Shown: positions 1-13,452, counted from the first letter of the stretch. The stretch is DNA of 64,000 bases from Reticulitermes speratus (GCA_021186555.1 JAJKFL010000039.1:42386597-42450596); one strand, 5' to 3'. The notes: a model not told the origin generated them from the sequence alone. Made by a program: numbers and translations.

Positions 1-2260
1 ACGCAGTCTAAAATATAATTTAAGTATTTAATTCTCCTATTATTGGGCATGAAGCCCCCTTCTATATGAACGCAGCTAAAATTCATTAAAGTATTTAATT
101 CTCCTATTATTGGGGCATGAAGCCCCCTTCTATATGAACGCAGTCTAAAATATATTTAAAGTATTAATTCTCCTATTATTGGGGCATGAAGCCCCTTCTA
201 TATGAACGCGCTAAAATTCATTTAAAGTATTAATTCTCCTATTATTGGGGCATGAAGCCCCCTTCTATATGAACGCAGTTAAAATATAATTTGAAGTACT
301 TAATTCTCCATTATTGGGGCATGAACCCCCTTCTATATAAACGCAGGCTAAAATTCATTAAAGTATTTAATTCTCCTATTATTGGGCATGAAGCCCCTTC
401 TATATGAACGCAGTCTAAAATATCATTTAAGTACTTAATTCTCCATTATTGGGGCATGAAGCCCCCTTCTATATGAACCAGTTAAAATATAATTTAAGTA
501 TTAATTCTCTATTATTGGGCATGAAGCCCCCTTCTATATGAACGCAGCTAAAATTATTAAAGTATTTAATTCTCCTATTATTGGGGCATGAAGCCCCTTC
601 TATATGAACGCAGTAAAATATAATTTAAGTACTTAATTCTCCTATTATTGGGGCATGAAGCCCCTTCTATATGAAGCAGCTAAAATTCATTTAAAGTATT
701 TAATTCTCCTATTATTGGGGCATGAAGCCCCCTTCTATATGAACGCAGTCTAAAATTATTTAAATATTTAATTCTCCTATTATTGGGGCATGAAGCCCCT
801 TCTATAGAACGCAGCTAAAAATATATTAAAGTATTAATTCTCCTATTATTGGGGCATGAAGCCCCTTCTATATGAACGCAGTTAAAATATAATTAAAGTA
901 TTAATTCTCCTATTATTGGGCATGAAGCCCCTTCTATATGAACGCAGTCTAAAATCATTTAAGTATTAATTCTCCTATTATTGGGGCATGAAGCCCCTTC
1001 TATATGAACGCAGTTAAAATATAATTTAAAGTACTTAATTCTCCTATTATTGGGCATGAAGCCCCCTTCTATATGAACGCAGTCTAAAATTCATTTAAAG
1101 TATTAATTCTCCTATTATTGGGGCATGAAGCCCCCTTCTATATGAAGCAGTCTAAAATTAATTTAAGTATTAATTCTCCTATTATTGGGGCATGAAGCCC
1201 CCTTCTATATGAACGCAGTCTAAAATTCATTTAAAGTACTTAATTCTCCTATTATTGGGGCATGAAGCCCCCTTCTATATGAACGCAGTCTAAATTCATT
1301 TAAAGTACTTAATTCTCCTATTATTGGGGCATGAAGCCCCTTCTATATGAACGCAGCTTTAAAATATAATTTAAAGTATTAATTCTCCATTATTGGGCAT
1401 GAAGCCCCCTTCTAAATAAATGCAGTCTAAAATTCATTTAAAGTATTTAATTCTCCTATTATTGGGGCATTGAAGCCCCCTTCTATATGAACGCAGTATA
1501 AAATATCATTTGAAGTATTAATTCTCCTATTATTGGGGCATGAAGCCCCCTTCTATATGAACGCAGTCTAAAATTCATTTAAAGTATTTAATTCTCCTAT
1601 TATTGGGGACATGAAGCCCCCTTCTATATGAACGCAGCTAAAATCATATTCAAAGTATTTAATTCTCCTATTATTGGGGCATGAAGCCCCTTCTATATGA
1701 ACGCAGTCAAAATATAATTTTAAGTACTTAATTCTCCTATTATTGGGGCATGAAGCCCCTTCTATATGAACGCAGTTTAAAAATAATTTAAAGTACTTAA
1801 TTCTCCTATTATTGGGGCATGAAGCCCCTTCTATATGAACGCAGTTAAAATATCATTTGAAGTACTTTAATTCTCCTATTATTGGGGCATGAAGCCCCCT
1901 TCTATATGAACGCAGTCTAAAATATAATTTAATATTTAATTCTCCTATTATTGGGGCATGAAGCCCCCTTCTATATGAATGCAGCTAAAATTAATTCAAA
2001 GTATTTAATTCTCCTATTATTGGGGCATGAAGCCCCCTTCTATATGAACGCAGGCTAAAATATAATTCAAAGTATTTAATTCTCCTATTATTGGGGCATG
2101 AAGCCCCCTTCTATATGAACGCAGTCTAAAATTAATTCAAAGTACTTAATTCTCCTATTATTGGCAATGAGCGCCCTTCTTTGACGCAGTCTTAAAATAT
2201 AATTCATATATTTAATTTCCCTCATTTGGCATGAAAGCCCTTCATATGACTGATATCTAA
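1..2260. repeat. 70-bp minisatellite array
   Basis: About 31 head-to-tail copies of a roughly 70-bp AT-rich unit, cut by the left window edge. Each unit carries a conserved hairpin core, GGGGCATGAAGCCCC (5-bp stem, 5-nt loop), next to TTCTATATGA. Units alternate loosely between versions with AAAATATAATTT and AAAATTCATTT. Many copies differ by single-base deletions. Copies decay after about 2160. Confidence 0.95.
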
Positions 2261-2295
2261 AATAATTAATTTCAATATCATACCATTCTCTATTA

Positions 2296-4064
2296 TTCCA
2301 TACCCCTTTCAATATATCCACATACCATTTCAATATATTCACATACCCATTGCAATATATCCATACCCATTTCAATATATCCACATACCCATTTCAATAT
2401 ATCCACATACCATTTCAATATATCCACATACCCATTTCAATATATCCACATACCCATTTCAATATATCCACATACCCATTTCAATATATCCACATACCCA
2501 TTTCAATATACCCACATACCCATTTCAATATACCACATACCCATTTCAATATATCCACATACCCATTCAATATATCCACATACCCATTTCAATATATCCA
2601 CATACCATTTCAATATATCCACATACCCATTTCAATATATCCACATACCCATTTCAATATACCACACATACACATTCAATACATCACCCACATACCCATT
2701 TCACATATTTCAATACCCATTTCAATATACCACATACCCATTTCAATATATCCACATACCCATTTCAAATATATCCACATACCCATTTCAATATATCCAC
2801 ATACCCATTTCAATATATCCACATACCCATTTCAATATATCCACATACCCATTTCAATATACCACATACCCATTTCAATATATCCACATACCCATTTCAA
2901 TATACCCACATACCCATTTCAATATATCCACATACCCATTTCAATATATCCACATACCCATTTCAATATATCCACATACCCATTTCAATATATCCACATA
3001 CCCATTCAATATATCCACATACCCATTTCAATATATCCACATACCCATTTCAATATATCCACATACCCATTTCAATATACCACATACCCATTTCAATATA
3101 CCACATACCCATTTCAATATACCCACATACCCATTTCAATATATCCACATACCCATTTCAATATATCCACATACCCATTGCAATATATCCACATACCCAT
3201 TTCAATATATCCACATACCCATTTCAATATATCCACATACCCATTTCAATATATCCACATACCCATTTCAATATATCCACATACCCATTTCAATATATCC
3301 ACATACCCATTTCAATATATCCACATACCCATTTAAAATATATCCAATACACCCATTTCAATATATCCACATACCCATTTCAATATATCCACATACCCAT
3401 TTCAATATATCCACATACCCATTTCAATATATCCACATACCCATTTCAATATATCCACATACCCATTTCAATATATCCACATACCCATTTCAATATATAC
3501 CACATACCCATTTCAATATATCCACATACCCATTTCAATATATCCACATACCCATTTCAATATATCCACATACCCATTTCAATATATCCACATACCCATT
3601 TCAATATATCCACATACCCATTTCAATATATCCACATACCCATTTCAATATATCCACATACCCATTTCAATATACCCACATACCCATTTCAATATACCCA
3701 CATACCCATTTCAATATACCCACATACCCATTTCAACATATCCACATACCCATTTCAATATATCACATACCCATTGCAATATATCCACATACCCATTTCA
3801 ATATATCCACATACCCATTTCAATATATCCACATACCCATTTCAATATATCCACATACCCATTTCAATATATCCACATACCCATTTCAATATATCCACAT
3901 ACCCATTTCAATATATCCACATACCCATTTCAATATATCCACATACCCATTTCAATATATCCACGTACCCATTTCAATATATCCACATACCCATTTCAAT
4001 ATATCCACATACCCATTTCAATATATCCACATACCCATTTCAATATATCCACATACCCGTTTCA
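2296..4064. repeat. 22-bp minisatellite array
   Basis: About 80 copies of a 22-bp unit containing TTTCAATATATCCACATACC. The unit has no stop codon in some frames and is not a multiple of three, so open frames cycle through a 22-residue peptide. No coding function is supported. The array follows the 70-bp array with only about 40 bp of degenerate sequence between. Confidence 0.95.
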
Positions 4065-4129
4065 AAGCAATTAAAATCCCAGTGCTTATTCTTAGAATTT
4101 TCTGACTACGATTTATCTGAAACACTGTG

Positions 4130-5010
4130 TAATGCCTTCATTCTGTCAAACATGGCTACAACATTACAAGGCATTCGTCGTACTGTGGATCATAAATACG
4201 AATTGTACACTTTGTGGTAATCAACTAACTTACCTCCAAAACTCAATGACATTATGCAAATAAATATATATAAACTTCACGAAACGTCGTAATTATTACA
4301 GTATAGTAGTGTAATAAAAATGTTATAATATCTAACATTTATTTTGGCGCCCTACAACCTGTAAACCAGTACGTCTACTGACATACGTAAAGGAAGCTGC
4401 TAGTTAGACATCAGGTATACAAAGATGGCCGAAATACTGCTTCTAGCTTTCGATAAAGCAAACATTGCCACAACTTCGCAAGTCTGTCCTTCGTCATACT
4501 GCATGACGTAAACATAACTACGCACTTTCTGGTCAGCAACAAAATTACTTCGAACATTCAGACGATATTATTATGGAAATAAATATAAGCAAATTCAAGG
4601 TAATTAATTATAGTAATTAAGGTATAATAATAAAATGAAAACTTTTCAACATTTCTTTGGTGCCCTCAAACCTGTAACGTCAAGACGGCTACGAACTTCC
4701 GCAAACGAAGCTGCTGTTATATTTACAAAATGGCTGAAATACTGCTGCTGACCGTCCTACATCAAACATGGCTACAGCTGTAGAAGGAACGGCATTCGTG
4801 ACACTGTGCGTGCGTCGTAACTACGGGACTTGTACTGTCTGCTGAGCAAGAAACGTACCTCGAAATTGAGACGATAAAATTAAGAAATAAATGAAACTGA
4901 ATTTTGTAAAACGTCACAGTCATTAGTTTATAATTTTACACGTAAAACAATTTAATATTTATTTCGACGCCGTGAAACTTGTAGAACCGCCATGACTACA
5001 ACCGCTCTCA
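4130..5010. repeat. Degenerate repeat with a period of about 310 bp
   Basis: Landmarks recur about every 306-314 bp: a (T)AATATTTATTT-like block followed by a 'gcgccct..aacctgtaa' block at about 4334, 4648 and 4953, and a 'caaacatggctac' block at about 4147 and 4765. This looks like an old, strongly diverged tandem duplication of about three units. No open frame spans it. Confidence 0.5.
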
Positions 5011-5232
5011 GTGACGTTACGTATCAGCTGTACAGCTGTAAGTGTTAATTAAACATCTACGGTGCGTAACAGAATGGGAATAGTTGTAATATTTGGCAAA
5101 GAAATAGTTATAAACTTTTGAGTAACTAAATCGTTTGGGAAACCTCAAATATATAATTTTCGCCGCTAATTATAAAAGTACGCTAAAATGGCTAGTAAAT
5201 TTATAACACGTTTTTCGTAACAACTAGAGGAT

Positions 5233-5684
5233 GTTATGAGCAGTAATTATGTTATGAGCAGTAATTATGTTATGAGCAGTAATTATGTTATGAGCAGTAA
5301 TTATGTTATGAGCAGTAATTATGTTATGAGCAGTAATTATGTTATGAGCAGTAATTATGTTATGAGCAGTAATTATGTTATGAGCAGTAATTATGTTATG
5401 AGCAGTAATTATGTTATGAGCAGTAATTATGTTATGAGCAGTAATTATGTTATGAGCAGTAATTATGTTATGAGCAGTAATTATGTTATGAGCAGTAATT
5501 ATGTTATGAGCAGTAATTATGTAATAGACAGTAATTATGTTATGACAGTAATTAGTTATAGCAGTAATTATGATTAATGAGCATGTAATTATGTTATGAG
5601 CAGTAATTATGTTATGAGCAGTAATTATGTATGAGCAGTAATTATGTTATGAGCAGTAATTATGTTATGAGCATGAATTATGAA
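5233..5684. repeat. 18-bp minisatellite array
   Basis: About 25 copies of the 18-bp unit GTTATGAGCAGTAATTAT, nearly perfect up to 5520 and then with single-base losses. Because 18 is a multiple of three, the array reads as a repeated MSSNYV hexapeptide; this is an artefact of the period. Confidence 0.95.
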
Positions 5685-5758
5685 ATTCTACACTTCTAAT
5701 ACGCAGTTTAATGACAATATAATATAAAAATTTGGAACACTGTAAAGACGAAATATAC

Positions 5759-6023
5759 TGCGAAGTATGTTACAGTTACACGTAAACTGAAGTACCGAGT
5801 GTAACTGAGCATGCGAAGTATGTTACAGTTACACGTAAACTGAAGTACCGAGTGTAACTGAGCATGCGAAGTATTTACAGTTACACGTAAACTGAAGTAC
5901 CGAGTGTAACTGAGCATGCGAAGTATGTTACAGTTACACGTAAACTGAAGTACCGAGTGTAACTGAGCATGCGAAGTATGTTACAGTTACACGTAAACTG
6001 AAGTACCGAGTGTAACTGAGCAA
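5759..6023. repeat. 53-bp tandem repeat, about 5 copies
   Basis: Five copies of a 53-bp unit beginning GCGAAGTATGTTACAGTTAC. Each has an internal imperfect dyad around CAGTTACACGTAAACTG. Copies are nearly identical, suggesting recent expansion. Confidence 0.9.
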
Positions 6024-6988
6024 CAAAACTAATACAATCTGCCTTTTGAAGACTATATTTATGTCAATCTCATTACCGTCAATTGGTACACTGGTAATTA
6101 AACCAACTTACGATACTGCAGCGCCTGTAACACACCACAAAGTTTTAAGTATTCTGTAAATTGCCGCACAGGCCGACCAGCTGATACGCTTTCTTCCAAG
6201 TTCAACGACTGTCTGCTGTGATTGGACGAGACGTTGTATTAATAAGGGAGAAGTTACAATTTATCCGGAAGATGTCAGGCTTATCGATGTCTACTGCACC
6301 TGCATTACAGTCGGTTAGTGAACAAATTTGACACAAATAACTTTCATAAATCGGAATGTTAATATATTTATCTCGTTGTATATTATTCAACGACTCAGTA
6401 TCATACAGTAAGATGATTATTAAACTGTGTGGAAGTAAGGGGTAACATATTTCTCTGTCCGCGCCATAAAGACATATTAGGGGAATGACGATAAAAGTCC
6501 ACACATTATTAACCTCAGTACCCAGTGAACATCAGTTGTTAAATTTACATCCGAGGAAAAATCCTCTGGTTCCTGTTGACTGGGGGGTTGGTTGGGCTTT
6601 ATAGGCGGTCTGGACATACTGGAGAAGAAATAATGTTTTGCTCCTTCTGGGAATAGATCCATGGATCATCGAAACTTTACCTTAATCACTATACTGTCTG
6701 AACCATCTCTGTAGCCCATTCTGTAATTTGCTTCACACACAGTTTCCTTGATGCATGTTCATTTTGGTTTTGTAACTCGGCGTGTCATCAAACAAATAAG
6801 AGGTTTACGTTGCAAATTAAATGTTGTAAAATGTACACATGTTGATTTGAAGTGAAAGGAAATTATAATCGAAAGCTGTGAAGAACTGCGCAATAGAACT
6901 GAATTTGTTGGCTTGAAATACATTTTATTTTTAATTATTCACTTTGAGGACGCGAATCACTTTATGTTTCTTGTTTTATTTTTCAAAC
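6024..6988. other. Mostly unique sequence; faint SINE remnant
   Basis: No gene recognised. On the minus strand at about 6545-6625 a conceptual translation (RPPIKPNQPPSQQEPEDF) weakly resembles the dispersed SINE copy at 29816-30066, so an old SINE remnant is possible. The rest is featureless AT-rich sequence. Confidence 0.35.
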
Positions 6989-9005
6989 TTTTAAAGCCTA
7001 GCGGTTACTATACGTACCATCAGGATTACTATTCAACAATTCTACGTTCTGCCCACACAGTGTATTTATGTGTTTTGTGTGGATCTGAGAACAAACAGCG
7101 ATTATTTCACTGTACAGCATTAACTGACTGGTTTGTATAACTGAGACGGAGTGTGTTTACTGCGCGGTACGGACTGTATTTGTGTGTTTTGTGTGGATCT
7201 CAGAACAAACAGCGATTATTTCACTGTACAACATTAACTGACTGGTTTGTATAACTGAGACGGAGTGTGTTTACTGCGCGGTACGGACTGTATTTATGTG
7301 TTTTGTGTGGATCTCAGAACAAACAGCGATTATTTCACTGTACAAGCATTAACTGACTGGTTTGTAAACTGAGACGGAGTGTGTTTACTGCGCGGTACGG
7401 ACTGTATTTGTGTGTTTTGTGTGGATCTCAGAACAAACAGCGATTATTTCACTGTACAACATTAACTGACTGGTTTGTATAACTGAGACGGAGTGTGTTT
7501 ACTGCGCGGTACGGACTGTATTTATGTGTTTTGTGTGGATCTCAGAACAAACAGCGATTATTTCACTGTACAGCATTAACTGACTGGTTTGTATAACTGA
7601 GACGGAGTGTGTTTACTGCGCGGTACGGACTGTATTTTGTGTTTTGTGTGGATCTCAGAACAAACAGCGATTATTTCACTGTACAACATTAACTGACTGG
7701 TTTGTATAACTGAGACGGAGTGTGTTTACTGCGCGGTACGGACTGTATTTATGTGTTTTGTGTGGATCTCAGAACAAACAGCGTTATTTCACTGTACAAG
7801 CATTAACTGACTGGTTTGTATAACTGAGACGGAGTGTGTTTACTGCGCGGTACGGACTGTATTTTGTGTTTTGTGTGGATCTCAGAACAAACAGCGATTA
7901 TTTCACTGTACAACATTAACTGACTGGTTTGTATAACTGAGACGGAGTGTGTTTACTGCGCGGTACGGACTGTATTTATGTGTTTTGTGTGGATCTCAGA
8001 ACAAACAGCGATTATTTCACTGTACAGCATTAACTGACTGGTTTGTATAACTGAGACGGAGTGTGTTTACTGCGCGGTACGGACTGTATTTGTGTGTTTT
8101 GTGTGGATCTCAGAACAAACAGCGATTATTTCACTGTACAACATTAACTGACTGGTTTGTATAACTGAGACGGAGTGTGTTTACTGCGCGGTACGGACTG
8201 TATTTATGTGTTTTGTGTGGATCTCAGAACAAACAGCGATTATTTCACTGTACAACATTAACTGACTGGTTTGTATAACTGAGACGGAGTGTGTTTACTG
8301 CGCAGTACGAACTGTATTTATGTGTTTTGTGTGGATCTCAGAACAAACAGCGATTATTTCACTGTACAACATTAACTGACTGGTTTGTATAACTGAGACG
8401 GAGTGTGTTTACTGCGCGGTACGAACTGTATTTATGTGTTTTGTGTGGATCTCAGAACAAACAGCGATTATTTCACTGTACAACATTAACTGACTGGTTT
8501 GTATAACTGAGACGGAGTGTGTTTACTGCGCGGTACGGACTGTATTTATGTGTTTTGTGTGGATCTCAGAACAAACAGCGATTATTTCACTGTACAGCAT
8601 TAACTAACTGGTTTGTATAACTGAGACGGAGTGTGTTTACTGCGCGGTACGGACTGTATTTATGTGTTTTGTGTGGATCTCAGAACAAACAGCGATTATT
8701 TCACTGTACAACATTAACTGACTGGTTTGTATAACTGAGACGGAGTGTGTTTACTGCGCGGTACGGACTGTATTTATGTGTTTTGTGTGGATCTCAGAAC
8801 AAACAGCGATTATTTCACTGTACAGCATTAACTGACTGGTTTGTATAACTGAGACGGAGTGTGTTTACTGCGCGGTACGAACTGTATTTATGTGTTTTGT
8901 GTGGATCTCAGAACAAACAGCGATTATTTCACTGTACAACATTAACTGACGGTTTGTATAACTGAGACGCAGTGTGTTTACTGCGCGGTACGCGCCTGGT
9001 CTTTA
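6989..9005 (+). mobile_element. Dispersed element with leader and about 17 units of a 114-bp repeat
   Basis: A leader of about 70 bp (TTTAAAGCC...GGTTACTATA...TTCTACGTTCTGCCCACACA) is followed by about 17 tandem copies of a 114-bp unit containing GTGTGGATCTCAGAACAAAC and ending ACTGCGCGGTACGGA. The same leader joined to the same unit recurs at 30732, 34377 and 52502 with different copy numbers, so the array belongs to a dispersed element. The 5' side starts CTTTAAAG-like and the 3' side ends near TCTTTAAA, possibly short terminal repeats. No transposition protein is present; class unknown. Confidence 0.7.
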
Positions 9006-10177
9006 AAACACATTACATTTCTTCCGTAAAGTGTCAAACCTTCACATTGCAATGTCCGTCAGTACAGTTGAACAGTAACTATGTCAAATTGCTATATCGT
9101 ACAGTCGAAGCAACTTCCTGTTTTTTTCTTTACATTATAAATATTAACAATTCAATAAATACGTCACGTGAAATTCCTACCGCAGCTAAAGATTCCGCAG
9201 GTCTCGCGAAACCGACAAAGCAACTGGTTATTCTGTATGTACAACCTATCAAGCTGCCATATAACTAAATCAGCAATACAACAGTTATAAAATAATAAAT
9301 CAACCACAAAAACAAACAAACAATTTAGGCTTCTAAGCACCGACATGCCAAAAATATTAATAATATTAAAAATGTAGGCCTAGTTAAATGGAGGTAAATC
9401 AGCCTGAGCCGCAACGTGACCATATACCTTGACAGTTGTGTCACGGTATGGAAAGCTTACTGTACAAGTGACTCCCAACCTGTGGGCAGCGGACCCCTGG
9501 CTGGTTACAGGCTTATTCCAAGACCCTACGTTCCCATAACTCCGTAGTAAGTGTTGGTCCGCCAGCCAGCGCTTGGTGACCTTCGTTATTATTGTTATTA
9601 TTGTGGTAAATAAAATGTGAACGTTTGTATGTTGTGCATTTGTGTTCAGTTTATGTCGTTGTGTGCTTTCTAAATCGACTGAGCCTACAAATACACGTAT
9701 TAAATGTGGCGGTCAGCAAAATAATGTTTTAAGTTACGAATGTGTCGTGATACTTGGACGGCGTAGTGCTTAGATTGTGCAGTGTTCAGTCACAGACTGT
9801 ACCTCACAAGATAGTCTATTTTATTAGGTCTATATTTTTGGAATTGTGACGTAAACATGTTAGGCCTGCGATGTGTTGTTAATGGCCTGTTGTGTAGGCT
9901 GCGGTCTTGCTGTGTGGTGGCCTAACAAACGAGCCACCACTGAACACGACGTACAGTGACATCGCACAGCTGACAGTTGCACAGTCAGCCAATCAGCTTC
10001 ACTGCCAGCCCACCAAGCTCAACACCTGCCATGCTACAAGCACAGTTTACAGCTATAAATAGCCGCTGTGGCCAACCTTACACACAAACAGGCCAACAAA
10101 CAATCCGTAATTCACACAGGCCGATTTATATAAATGTCCGTTTGTACAGTCGATTTCTGGCTCCAGCTATTCAGTAA
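9006..10177. other. Unique intergenic sequence, no gene seen
   Basis: No recognisable coding region, RNA gene or tandem array. Short open frames lack family features or splice context. The right edge abuts the 3' end of an RTE-type LINE fragment on the minus strand. Confidence 0.5.
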
Positions 10178-10507
10178 CTACTGAGCACAGTTCAAAGCTG
10201 ATAGTTCCTCAGCTAGTCTAGAAACTCCCCTCATTTTACGGAACCAAATGTTCATTACCGTGCTCACAACAGCCTGCCACTTGTCCCTATCCTGAGCCAC
10301 TTGATTCAATTTACGTCCTCCTATCCTATTTATTAAGGTCCGTTTTAATATTATCCAAGGTACTCAAAGTGATGTCTTTACTTCCGTTATCCCAGCAAAC
10401 ATCTGCATAATTTCTCTTCTCCCCCCATACACCCCGCCCGTTCTTCCTACGTCATTTGTTAACACTAATAATATTTGGCGAGGACAACAGATCACTTCTT
10501 TATGAAA
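10178..10507 (-). pseudogene. RTE-type LINE fragment, C-terminal ORF end
   Basis: On the minus strand, 10309 to 10178 reads LNQVAQDRDKWQAVVSTVMN followed by a segment ending LAEELSAL, then a stop. It aligns with the C-terminal tail of RTE-like non-LTR retrotransposon ORFs (DRDxWRALVxTVMNLRVP pattern, established from other insect copies). The upstream minus-strand stretch to 10507 is diverged and frameshifted. It continues directly into the 57-bp array, which matches an earlier part of the same ORF, so both belong to one broken element. Confidence 0.7.
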
Positions 10508-13452
10508 CTGTCTGCAGTGTTCTGTCACTTCCTCCCTCTTAAGCCCTAATATCTTCCTCAGTAACTTTCTGCAGTGTTCTGTCACTTCCTCCCTATTAAG
10601 CCGTAATATTTCCTCAGTAACTTTCTGCAGTGTTCTGTCACTTCCTCCCTCTTAAGCCCTAATATCTTCCTCAGTAACTTTCTGCAGTGTTCTGTCACTT
10701 CCTCCCTCTTAAGCCCTAATATTTTCCTCAGTAACTTTCTGCAGTGTTCTGTCACTTCCTCCCTCTTAAGCCCTAATATTTCCTCAGTAACTTTCTGCAG
10801 TGTTCTGTCACTTCCTCCCTCTTAAGCCGCAATATTTTCCTCAGTAACTTTCTGCAGTGTTCTGTCACTTCCTCCCCCTTAAGCCGTAATATTTCCTCAG
10901 TAACTTTCTGCAGTGTTGTGTCACTTCCTCCCCTTAAGCCGTAATATTGTCCTCAGTAACTTTCTGCAGTGTTCTGTCACTTCCTCCCCTTAAGCCGTAA
11001 TATTTCCTCAGTAACTTTCTGCAGTGTTCTGTCACTTCCTCCCCTTAAGCCGTAATATTTTCCTCAGTAACTTTCTGCAGTGTTCTGTCACTTCCTCCCC
11101 CTTAAGCCGTAATATTTCCTCAGTAACCTTCTGCAGTGTTCTGTCACTTCCTCCCCCTTAAGCCGTAATATCTTCCTCAGTAACCTTCTTCAGTGTTCTG
11201 TCACTTCCTCCCTCTTAAGCCTAATATCTTCCTCAGTAACCTTCTTCAGTGTTCTGTCACTTCCTCCCCTTAAGCCGTAATATCTTCCTCAGTAACCTTC
11301 TGCAGTGTTCTGTCACTTCCTCCCCTTAAGCCGTAATATTTCCTCAGTAACTTTCTGCAGTGTTTTGTCACTTCCTCCCCTTAAGCCGTAATATTTTCCT
11401 CAGTAACCTTCTGCAGTGTTCTGTCACTTCCTCCCTCTTAAGCCGTAATATCTTCCTCAGTAACCTTCTTCAGTGTTCTGTCACTTCCTCCCTCTTAAGC
11501 CGTAATATCTTCCTCAGTAACCTTTCTGCAGTGTTCTGTCACTTCCTCCCCCTTAAGCCGTAATATTTTCCTCAGTAACTTTCTGCAGTGTTCTGTCACT
11601 TCCTCCCCTTAAGCCGTAATATTTTCCTCAGTAACCTTCTGCAGTGTTCTGTCACTTCCTCCCCTTAAGCCCTAATATTTTCCTCAGTAACTTTCTGCAG
11701 TGTTCTGTCACTTCCTCCCTCTTAAGCCGTAATATTTTCCTCAGTAACTTTCTGCAGTGTTCTGTCACTTCCTCCCCTTAAGCCGTAATATTTTCCTCAG
11801 TAACCTTCTGCAGTGTTCTGTCACTTCCTCCCCTTAAGCCGTAATATCTTCCTCAGTAACCTTCTGCAGTGTTCTGTCACTTCCTCCCCTTAAGCCGTAA
11901 TATTTTCCTCAGTAACTTTCTGCAGTGTTCTGTCACTTCCTCCCCTTAAGCCGTAATATTTTCCTCAGTAACCTTCTGCAGTGTTCTGTCACTTCCTCCC
12001 CCTTAAGCCGTAATATTTTCCTCAGTAACTTTCTGCAGTGTTCTGTCACTTCCTCCCCCTTAAGCCGTAATATTTTCCTCAGTAACCTTCTGCAGTGTTC
12101 TGTCACTTCCTCCCCCTTAAGCCTAATATTTTCCTCAGTAACTTTCTGCAGTGTTCTGTCACTTCCTCCCTCTTAAGCCGTAATATCTTCCTCAGTAACT
12201 TTCTGCAGTGTTCTGTCACTTCCTCCCTCTTAAGCCGTAATATTTCCTCAGTAACTTTCTGCAGTGTTCTGTCACTTCCTCCTCTTAAGCCGTAATATCT
12301 TCCTCAGTAACTTTCTGCAGTGTTCTGTCACTTCCTCCCTCTTAAGCCGTAATATCTTCCTCAGTAACTTTCTGCAGTGTTCTGTCACTTACCTACCCTC
12401 TTAACGCCGTAATATCTCCCTCTAGTAACTTTCTGCAGTGTTCTGTCACTTCCTCCCTCTTAAGCCCTAATATTTTCCTCAGTAACTTTCTGCAGTGTTC
12501 TGTCACTTCCTCCCCCTTAAGCCCTAATATTTTCCTCAGTAACCTTCTGCAGTGTTTTCTGTCACTTCCTCCCCCTTAACCCTAATATTTCCTCAGTAAC
12601 TTTCTGCAGTGTTCTGTCACTTCCTCCCTCTTAAGCCTAATATTTCCTCAGTAACTTTCTGCAGTGTTCTGTCACTTCCCTCCCTCTTAAGCCGTAATAT
12701 TTTCCTCAGTAACTTCTGCAGTGTTCTGTCACTTCCTCCCTCTTAAGCCCTAATATTTTCCTCAGTAACTTTCTGCAGTGTTCTGTCACTTCCTCCCTCT
12801 TAAGCCGTAATATTTTCCTCAGTAACTTTCTGCAGTGTTCTGTCACTTCCTCCCCTTAAGCCTAATATTTTCCTCAGTAACTTTCTGCAGTGTTCTGTCA
12901 CTTCCTCCCTCTTAAGCCGTAATATTTCCTCAGTAACTTTCTGCAGTGTTCTGTCACTTCCTCCCTCTTAAGCCGTAATATTTTCCTCAGTAACTTCTGC
13001 AGTGTTCTGTCACTTCCTCCCCCTTAAGCCCTAATATTTTCCTCAGTAACTTTCTGCAGTGTTCTGTCACTTCCTCCCTCTTAAGCCGTAATATTTTCCT
13101 CAGTAACCTTCTGCAGTGTTCTGTCACTTCCTCCCCCTTAAGCCCTAATATTTTCCTCAGTAACTTTCTGCAGTGTTCTGTCACTTCCTCCCTCTTAAGC
13201 CGTAATATTTTCCTCAGTAACCTTCTGCAGTGTTCTGTCACTTCCTCCCCCTTAAGCCCTAATATTTTCCTCAGTAACTTTCTGCAGTGTTCTGTCACTT
13301 CCTCCCTCTTAAGCCGTAATATTTTCCTCAGTAACCTTCTGCAGTGTTCTGTCACTTCCTCCCCCTTAAGCCCTAATATTTTCCTCAGTAACTTTCTGCA
13401 GTGTTCTGTCACTTCCTCCCTCTTAAGCCGTAATATCTTCCTCAGTAACTTC
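10495..13452 (-). repeat. 57-bp minisatellite derived from an RTE ORF
   Basis: About 52 copies of a 57-bp (19-codon) unit containing CTGCAGTGTTCTGTCACTTC. Read on the minus strand a unit gives KILGLKREEVTEHCRKL, which aligns with KVFGRKRGEVTGDWRKL from the independent RTE fragment at 50800-51240 (10 of 17 identical). The array sits upstream, on the same strand, of the matching RTE 3' end at 10178-10309. From about 12990 the units alternate in two variants, forming 114-bp dimers. The repeated peptide is not a functional protein. Confidence 0.85.

Noticed and set aside
1..2260. Possible CRISPR array (regular repeats)
   Set aside because: Whole units repeat with no unique spacers, and the DNA is eukaryotic.
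2350..3336. 328-codon frame rich in His, Ile and Pro
   Set aside because: Produced by the 22-bp array; no biological context.
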